From: Pseudomonadota bacterium
Lineage (GTDB): Bacteria; Desulfobacterota; Desulfobulbia; Desulfobulbales; Desulfobulbaceae
Assembly (NCBI GenBank): GCA_009778235.1
Contig: WRKE01000265.1
Span: 1 to 10,128, forward strand
Direction: 5' to 3'
Length of the DNA: 10,128 nucleotides
Every line of letters starts with the position of its first letter. Position 1 is the stretch's first letter. The notes under the pieces were generated by a model. It saw nothing but the letters and a program-made list of their open reading frames with translations, had not been told where the DNA came from and did no database searches. Positions 5,738-10,128 of the stretch are shown piece after piece. Made by a program: the position numbers and the translations under genes.

Positions 5738-6975
5738 AGGCTCTTCCTCAATGCTGTGGCGATGCATACAAAGGTCTCATCATCCAGCCAATGGGTGTTG
5801 GAGACGGTGAGCATTCGGTCCGCCAGATCGCGCGCCTGGGGACAGTCCGGCTGGTGGTGCCCGGTGAGAACCGGGGCCAGGAACCCATAGTCCTGCAAGG
5901 CGTGGACAAAGAGCTTGGACACCCCCTTGCCGCTGCGCCAGAGCTGACGGAGCGCCCGGTCCCGCTGCTCTTTGGAAGGCATGAGCACCATGAAAAAAGG
6001 CCATGTCCCGTCCGCCCCCTGACGATCGCCAATGACCGAGACGCCGGGCAGCGCGGCCAGTTGGCAGTACCTTGGCGCCGCCCGCTTCCGCCCCTGTTCC
6101 AGATAGGCGGGCAGGCGCGCCAGACCATTGGCTGCCACGCGCAGCCGCAAGACATCCAGGCTGTGCAGGGGGATATCCGCCAGAGTGAAGCAATCGCCCA
6201 CTGCCGCGGCCTCATCGCCCGCAGCCAGCTTTCTCCGCAGGTTGCGGCCGTAGGCCAGCTTAAGACCAGAAGGGGTGTACAGCAGCCTGTACCCCAACAG
6301 TTCGAGGTTGCGGCGCAGGGTCCAGCCCAGATCGGGTTGCAGGGTTTCCTGGGCCGTGGCCGCCAGTTCCGTCCGCAACTGGGCATCACGGCTGACCAGG
6401 ACGCCGCCTTCATAGGTGGTCAGGCCTTTCCCGGCCGCCAGGCTGAAAAAGCCGATATCGCCCGCCAAGCCAACGCTCCACCCCACCGAGGTGAACGCCC
6501 CCAGGGCCTGGGCCGCGTCTTCGATAATCAGGGCGCCATATCGCGCGGCAATCGCCTTCACCGCCTCCACATCGGCCACCCGGCCGCCCAGATGGGTGGG
6601 GATGACAGCCAGGGTGCGTTGATCGCACAGCTTATCTAATTGTTGCGGGTCAAGATCGATCCCGCCGGCAACGGTATCGCAAATAATGGCGCGCAAGCCA
6701 GGAACCAGGCAGGTGGCCAGGGGCACCAGGGGACAATTGTAGGCGGGCATAATCACGGCGTTTTTGTCCGGATAACGCCGGTGCAGGGTCTTGAGGGCAA
6801 CCACCAGGGCAGCGGTGCCGGAGCAGGTCATCAGTGGTTCCGGCAGGCCGGGCCACTGCGCAAGGCTGGCGGCAAAGGACTGCCTGGGCTTACGCCAATA
6901 ATCGTCCCAAGCCAGGGGCAGCCCGGCCGTGGGCGGCAGTTCATACCGTTTTCTCTTGCCAATGCAGCTTGTCAT
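5734..6975 (-). CDS. DegT/DnrJ/EryC1/StrS-type PLP aminotransferase
   Basis: This 413-residue protein has the landmarks of the DegT/DnrJ family, which usually transfer an amino group to keto sugars or related natural-product intermediates. CSGTAAL at 51-57 is the phosphate-binding turn, MPAYNCPLVPLA (76-87) the conserved loop after the second strand, IEDAAQALGA (151-160) the Asp/Gln pair that binds the PLP ring, and FFSLAAGKGLTTYEGG (176-191) holds the likely Schiff-base lysine K183. It is slightly longer than usual. The start is uncertain: the ATG at 6975 gives a full-length family N terminus but lacks a recognisable Shine-Dalgarno sequence; it follows a 67-base AT-rich gap after the transporter gene, unlike the overlapped neighbours. 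Its stop overlaps the acyltransferase start. Substrate unknown; a sugar or a non-sugar ketone are both possible. Confidence 0.88.
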   Translation of the reverse strand: MTSCIGKRKRYELPPTAGLPLAWDDYWRKPRQSFAASLAQWPGLPEPLMTCSGTAALVVALKTLHRRYPDKNAVIMPAYNCPLVPLATCLVPGLRAIICDTVAGGIDLDPQQLDKLCDQRTLAVIPTHLGGRVADVEAVKAIAARYGALIIEDAAQALGAFTSVGWSVGLAGDIGFFSLAAGKGLTTYEGGVLVSRDAQLRTELAATAQETLQPDLGWTLRRNLELLGYRLLYTPSGLKLAYGRNLRRKLAAGDEAAAVGDCFTLADIPLHSLDVLRLRVAANGLARLPAYLEQGRKRAAPRYCQLAALPGVSVIGDRQGADGTWPFFMVLMPSKEQRDRALRQLWRSGKGVSKLFVHALQDYGFLAPVLTGHHQPDCPQARDLADRMLTVSNTHWLDDETFVCIATALRKSL

Positions 6976-7008
6976 GTTGACAACAAACTGAATTTTAACA
7001 AAAAGATA

Positions 7009-7036
7009 AATATATTTTTCGCAGCAAAAGTATAAA
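7009..7036 (-). promoter_or_regulatory. Weak candidate internal promoter before the DegT-type aminotransferase
   Basis: The 67-base gap between the second transporter gene and the aminotransferase is strongly AT-rich compared with its flanks. On the minus strand it contains TTTATA (7031-7036), a 16-base spacer and TATATT (7009-7014), each a partial match to the sigma70 boxes. The gap breaks an otherwise tightly overlapped gene run, which is why an internal promoter is considered, but the boxes are common in AT-rich DNA. Confidence 0.25.
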
Positions 7037-7042
7037 GCGATC

Positions 7043-7462
7043 TCACGCCCGGTTCACTCTCTGGGCGCCATCATGGGCCTGTTCTTCTCCGGAGGCAGCG
7101 CTTTCATCCCTGGCAAGACAGAGCACTCCAAGCACAATCAACAGGCCGCCCACAACCTTGGGCAGGGTGAGCGGTTCATGAAAAATCCAGACCGAAAGGA
7201 TGGTCACAGTGACCAACTCCAGATGCGAGGCGGCAAAGGCCGGACCAATGGGAGCATAGCGTAGCAAGGTCATCCAGGAGATAAAGGAACAGAGGTACCC
7301 GAGCAGCGCGCCGTATGACCAGGGGTTGGCCATAATCCTTAGAACCCAGTTCATGCCGAATTCCAACGGCTCAGCGGCCATGCCGGCAAACTTGAAGCTG
7401 ATCTGCGCCAGGCTGTCCGAGGCCATCAAACACAAAAAACCGATCAGATAGAACCGCTTCAT
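7043..7462 (-). CDS. SMR/EamA-like four-helix transporter, second subunit of a pair
   Basis: This 139-residue membrane protein has four hydrophobic segments (about 3-25, 48-68, 70-94 and 102-118), the layout of small multidrug resistance and ArnE/ArnF-like half-size EamA transporters. The first helix holds an acidic residue, D16, in LMASDSLAQISFK, near where EmrE-type proteins have their essential Glu14. The short HEPLT motif (95-99) before helix four is typical of the EamA superfamily. A hydrophilic tail of about 20 residues (from 119) should face the cytoplasm. The start at 7462 is set by an ATGA overlap with the upstream subunit; the longer frame back to 7675 only overlaps that gene in another phase. 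The pair probably forms a heterodimer that exports or flips the product of this operon; the substrate is unknown. Confidence 0.82.
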   Translation of the reverse strand: MKRFYLIGFLCLMASDSLAQISFKFAGMAAEPLEFGMNWVLRIMANPWSYGALLGYLCSFISWMTLLRYAPIGPAFAASHLELVTVTILSVWIFHEPLTLPKVVGGLLIVLGVLCLARDESAASGEEQAHDGAQRVNRA

Positions 7463-7818
7463 ACCCCAAGCCCCACCAGGGCAACACCGCCGGTAATCAG
7501 CAAAATGCCCGCCACTCGCCAGGGGGTGAGACGCTCCCTGAACATCAACCGGCCAGCGAGCATCAGGACCACGATGTTGATTGAGCCGAGCATGACCCCG
7601 GCGGCCAGAGGCACCTGGGACAAGAACGCTGCCCAGACAAAAAATTCGCAGAAGTAGCAGACAACTCCCGCCCACAGCCAGGGGCTACGGGCCAGGTGTT
7701 TCCAGTGGCTGAAGGTATCCAGGTCAAGGCCATGACCGGCAGCGGCCTTGAAGGCCAGGTGGCCGAAGGTGTCCATCGACATGTTCAACAGCCAGAGGAG
7801 AACAGCCAGAGCGGTCAT
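7459..7818 (-). CDS. SMR/EamA-like four-helix transporter, first subunit of a pair
   Basis: This 119-residue protein is almost entirely four membrane helices (about 3-25, 45-68, 69-92 and 99-118). Like its partner it has an acidic residue at position 16 (LNMSMDTFGHLAFK), in register with EmrE Glu14, and a basic/acidic RERLTP motif (94-99) before the last helix, as in EamA proteins. Two adjacent, unequal small proteins of this kind resemble heterodimeric exporters (EbrAB-type) and the ArnE/ArnF lipid flippase; within a biosynthetic gene run the latter comparison suggests movement of an amino-modified or lipid-linked product. The ATG at 7818 overlaps the esterase stop as ATGA (7815-7818), with ggag at 7824-7827. 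Its stop overlaps the next start in the same way. Confidence 0.82.
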   Translation of the reverse strand: MTALAVLLWLLNMSMDTFGHLAFKAAAGHGLDLDTFSHWKHLARSPWLWAGVVCYFCEFFVWAAFLSQVPLAAGVMLGSINIVVLMLAGRLMFRERLTPWRVAGILLITGGVALVGLGV

Positions 7819-8750
7819 GCCGGCTCCGCCAGGGCCATGTTTTCACGCCGGCTCACCTCTTGTTCTTTTTCCTTTGGCTCTGGAATCGGCTCCTTGGCGG
7901 TCCCGGCCAGCTCAGCGCGCTCCGCCGTATTCAGACGGCTTTGAAAAAAGCGGGCGGTGGCATCGGCCACCAGATGCCGCTCCTGATCCACGGTGATCAT
8001 GTGGTAGCTGTCGTACAGCCGGAGCAGTTCCGTGGGACCGGCCAGGCGGTTTTGCATATACAGGGCGTTTTTGCGCAGGCCGGCGATATCGTCATTGTTG
8101 GCGTGCACAATCAAGGCCGGGGTGTTGATGGACGGGAATTTCTTTTTCACCGCATCCACCATGCGCCAGAGTTCGCGGACAATGACCCCCGGGGTGTGGG
8201 TATGTCCAGCGGTGGCGGTGTCGCCGCTCTTCATTTTTGCCACGATCCGCCGGCGCAAATGCTCATTTTTTATGCCATAGGGGAAGGCCTCCACAAAATG
8301 GTAACGCTTGCCGATGTACGGCAGACGCAACACCAGGGGAAGCAGAAAGCTGAGTTTGGGAATACTCCATCCATCCCAGGTCAAGGTGGTTGAATACAGG
8401 GCCATGCCCCGCACCAGGGAAGGGTGATGGTCCGCCAGGTACAGGCTGAGCACGGCCCCGGCGGACAGCCCGCCCACAAAGATCACGTCCGCGTGGTCCC
8501 GCAGCCGTAAGAGCGCCTGTTCGACGCTGGCTGCCCAGTCATGCCAGCAGGTGGCCAAGAGATCTTCTTCGGTGCTGCAATGGCCGGCCAGTACGGGGCA
8601 ATATACGGTGAATCCGTATTTATTCAGCCGTTTGCCCACACTGATCATTTCCGTGGGCGTACCGGTCAGGCCGTGCACCAGCAGAACGCCCACCCGGCTG
8701 CCGGGAAAAAAGTGATCGCCTTCTTGCATGTGCTGCTCTGTTGTCTTCAT
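7815..8750 (-). CDS. Alpha/beta-hydrolase, Est30-like carboxylesterase/monoacylglycerol-lipase type
   Basis: This 311-residue protein closely follows the Est30 carboxylesterase pattern. The oxyanion loop is HGLTGTP (26-32), the nucleophile elbow GLSAG (94-98) with Ser96, the acid D220 in VHANNDD, and the base H250 in DSYHMITVDQE (247-257), matching the SGHVITxDQE motif of that group. No signal peptide is present, so it acts in the cytoplasm on a short-chain ester or acyl intermediate. A charged, Glu/Lys/Pro-rich tail of about 35 residues follows the catalytic domain and is longer than usual. The start is chosen at 8750 (MKTTEQH); an in-frame ATG at 8807 would sit in the loop of a strong hairpin and gives an atypical Pro-rich N terminus, though it has aaggg just before it. 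An ATG at 8729 is also possible. A thioesterase-like or offloading role in the pathway is inference. Confidence 0.87.
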   Translation of the reverse strand: MKTTEQHMQEGDHFFPGSRVGVLLVHGLTGTPTEMISVGKRLNKYGFTVYCPVLAGHCSTEEDLLATCWHDWAASVEQALLRLRDHADVIFVGGLSAGAVLSLYLADHHPSLVRGMALYSTTLTWDGWSIPKLSFLLPLVLRLPYIGKRYHFVEAFPYGIKNEHLRRRIVAKMKSGDTATAGHTHTPGVIVRELWRMVDAVKKKFPSINTPALIVHANNDDIAGLRKNALYMQNRLAGPTELLRLYDSYHMITVDQERHLVADATARFFQSRLNTAERAELAGTAKEPIPEPKEKEQEVSRRENMALAEPA

Positions 8751-8794
8751 ATTGGGGCACTCATCCCCGTTTGCTGGCAGGGAAGCACCTGGAG

Positions 8795-8821
8795 CCGGCA
8801 AGGGCATAAAACCCTTGCCGG
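8795..8821 (-). other. Intercistronic 10-bp perfect hairpin between aminotransferase and esterase genes
   Basis: The arms ccggcaaggg (8795-8804) and cccttgccgg (8812-8821) are perfect complements around a 7-base loop. On the transcribed minus strand the loop reads ttttatg, so it contains an in-frame ATG of the esterase frame. No T tract follows on the minus strand, so it is not an ordinary terminator. It may act as an RNA stability or processing element, an attenuator, or may hide the upstream ATG so that 8750 is used. It lies in a 130-base gap (8751-8880) that otherwise shows only an A-rich stretch on the transcribed strand, just after the aminotransferase stop. Confidence 0.6.
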
Positions 8822-8880
8822 AATCAAGCGCGCACCCTGGCGGATTTTTTGAGGACTTTTTTATTTATCCAAAACAACCG

Positions 8881-10128
8881 CTACCGCGCCACCCGGCGCA
8901 GGATTTCGTCGAGCAGGCGCATGGCCAAATCGATTTCCGCCCGCGTGATGTGCAGCGATGGGGCAAAGGTGATGACGTTCTTGTAATAGCCCCCCACGTC
9001 CAGCACCAACCCATATTTTTTACCGTCAACCTCGATATCACCCTTGATGCCTTCGTCCACCATGCGGTCCAGCATGGCCTTGTCAGGGGTGAAGCCATCA
9101 GGGGCGCAGATCTCAGCGCGCAGCGCCAAGCCCAACCCATCCACATCGCCGATGATGGAATACCGGGACTTGAGTTCCTGAAGGCCGGCCAGGAAATAGG
9201 CGCCAAGTTCGTTGACGCTTTGTTCATAGTCGGCCTCGGCCAGCATCTGCATGGTTTCCAGAGCCACGGCCGTGCCCAGCGGATTGCTGGCAAAGGTGGA
9301 GTGGGTGGAACCGCAGGGAAATGCCTGGGGATTGATCAGTTCCTCACGCGCCCAGATGCCGGCCAGCGGGTTGAGCCCGTTGGTCATGGCCTTGCCGAAG
9401 ACCACCACGTCCGGCTTGATCCCAAAGTGTTCCAGCCCCCAGAGCTTGCCGGTCCGATAAAAGCCCATCTGGATTTCATCGTCCACCAGCAGGATTTTGT
9501 GTTCCTCCAATATTCGCTTGAACTTGGGGTAATAGTCCTTGGGGGGCACCACATAGCCGCCCGTGCCTTGGATACATTCGATATAAAAGGCAGCGTACTC
9601 GGCCTCGCCGCCGCCCGGCGCCTTGGGATCCCACAGGCCGTAATATTCGGTTTCGAAAAACCGCTCAAACTGGCTCAAGCAGTACAGTTCGCAGTCATCA
9701 CGGCGTTTTTTGTAGGGGCAGCGGAAACAGTAAGGGAAGGGAATGAACATGCCCCGGTCACCGAATTGCCCGTAACGCCTGCGGTAACGGTAGGAAGAGG
9801 TGATGGCCGAAGCGCCCAGGGTACGGCCATGGTAACCGCCCTCAAAGGCCAACATCAGGCTTTTGCCCTTGCTGGCGTTGCGCACCAGTTTAAGGGAATC
9901 TTCGATGGCCTGGGAGCCGCCGACATTGAAATGGACCCGGCCGTCCTGATCCCAGATTGCCTTCATCGCCTGGCAGAGGCGGGCGGCCAGTTCCACCTTT
10001 TCCTTGTGCAGGTACTGCGAGGCGACCTGCGGCAGGGTGTCGATCTGGCGCTTCAGGGCGTTGTTTAAGCGCTGGTTGGCATAGCCGAAGTTCACGGCCG
10101 AATACCACATCTGCAGATCCAGATAGGG
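8881..10128 (-). CDS. Class III PLP-dependent aminotransferase (5' end outside the window)
   Basis: An open frame from the right edge (10128) to TAG at 8881 gives 415 residues of a class III aminotransferase, lacking only its N terminus. Visible landmarks are GGSQAIEDSLKLVR (PLP phosphate-binding region), FEGGYHGRTLG, the cofactor Asp in VDDEIQMGF (codon 9478-9480), the Schiff-base lysine in FGKAMTNGLNPL (codon 9391-9393) and the STHSTFASNPLG loop from the neighbouring subunit. This family moves an amino group between a terminal amine (ornithine, GABA, diamines) or keto acid and a partner such as 2-oxoglutarate. An insert around 9679-9729 has C-x2-C-x8-C-x3-C (CFRCPY and CELYC), like the Cys-rich segment of GABA-aminotransferase relatives. 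It is the first visible gene of the run; the ATG at 10110 is internal because the frame and homology-like sequence continue upstream. Confidence 0.9.
   Translation of the reverse strand, partial: PYLDLQMWYSAVNFGYANQRLNNALKRQIDTLPQVASQYLHKEKVELAARLCQAMKAIWDQDGRVHFNVGGSQAIEDSLKLVRNASKGKSLMLAFEGGYHGRTLGASAITSSYRYRRRYGQFGDRGMFIPFPYCFRCPYKKRRDDCELYCLSQFERFFETEYYGLWDPKAPGGGEAEYAAFYIECIQGTGGYVVPPKDYYPKFKRILEEHKILLVDDEIQMGFYRTGKLWGLEHFGIKPDVVVFGKAMTNGLNPLAGIWAREELINPQAFPCGSTHSTFASNPLGTAVALETMQMLAEADYEQSVNELGAYFLAGLQELKSRYSIIGDVDGLGLALRAEICAPDGFTPDKAMLDRMVDEGIKGDIEVDGKKYGLVLDVGGYYKNVITFAPSLHITRAEIDLAMRLLDEILRRVAR

Noticed and set aside
7043..7675. A 210-residue version of the second transporter starting at 7675
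   Set aside because: The extra N terminus is a shadow of the first transporter gene; membrane topology and the ATGA overlap fix the start at 7462.
8728..10068. 446-residue plus-strand open frame opposite the class III aminotransferase
   Set aside because: Antisense shadow in high-GC DNA; the minus strand shows all aminotransferase motifs and no motif is seen in this frame.
1..10128. CRISPR arrays, toxin-antitoxin pairs, phage genes or retron-like elements
   Set aside because: No regularly spaced repeats, no paired small toxin/antitoxin-like genes, no phage structural genes and no reverse transcriptase motif were seen on either strand.

Overview
The window reads as a Gram-negative chromosome. 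It encodes an outer-membrane beta-barrel with a signal peptide, a tRNA-Leu with CCA encoded in the gene, and a sigma70-type promoter. A proteobacterium or Desulfobacterota-like host is plausible, but this is inference from gene style and composition, not a taxonomic call. The window has two halves that meet at the tRNA-Leu gene (3519-3604, minus strand).

Left half (1-3518) is a loose set of plus-strand genes with long gaps. It holds a perfect 18-bp inverted repeat at the left edge, a zinc-dependent NAD alcohol dehydrogenase (91-1146), an unexplained 469-bp gap, a MetA/SphA-like outer-membrane protein (1616-2548), a frameshifted remnant of an IS630-type transposase on the minus strand (about 2563-2800), and a small ABM-fold monooxygenase (2983-3273). 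The dehydrogenase and monooxygenase genes are visibly AT-richer than the genes to the right. Together with the insertion-sequence relic and the neighbouring tRNA 3' end, this suggests accessory DNA.

Right half (3681-10128) is one compact minus-strand run of seven genes, in transcription order: class III PLP aminotransferase (5' end outside the window), Est30-like carboxylesterase, two SMR/EamA-like four-helix transporters, a DegT/DnrJ-type PLP aminotransferase, a FemAB/GNAT-like acyltransferase, and an arginase-fold metallohydrolase. Four of the six junctions are 4-base ATGA stop/start overlaps, so translation is probably coupled. The other two junctions are a 130-bp gap with a perfect 10-bp hairpin and a 67-bp AT-rich gap that may hold an internal promoter. 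No intrinsic terminator follows the arginase-like gene, so readthrough into the tRNA and its strong terminator (3472-3509) is possible.

The set of two different aminotransferases, an acyltransferase, an esterase, an arginase-fold hydrolase and a paired small transporter looks like a biosynthesis-and-export operon for an amino-containing, possibly acylated or lipid-like, molecule. I do not recognise it as a named pathway. It is the best candidate for an undescribed system in this window; the product is unknown and its assignment is inference.
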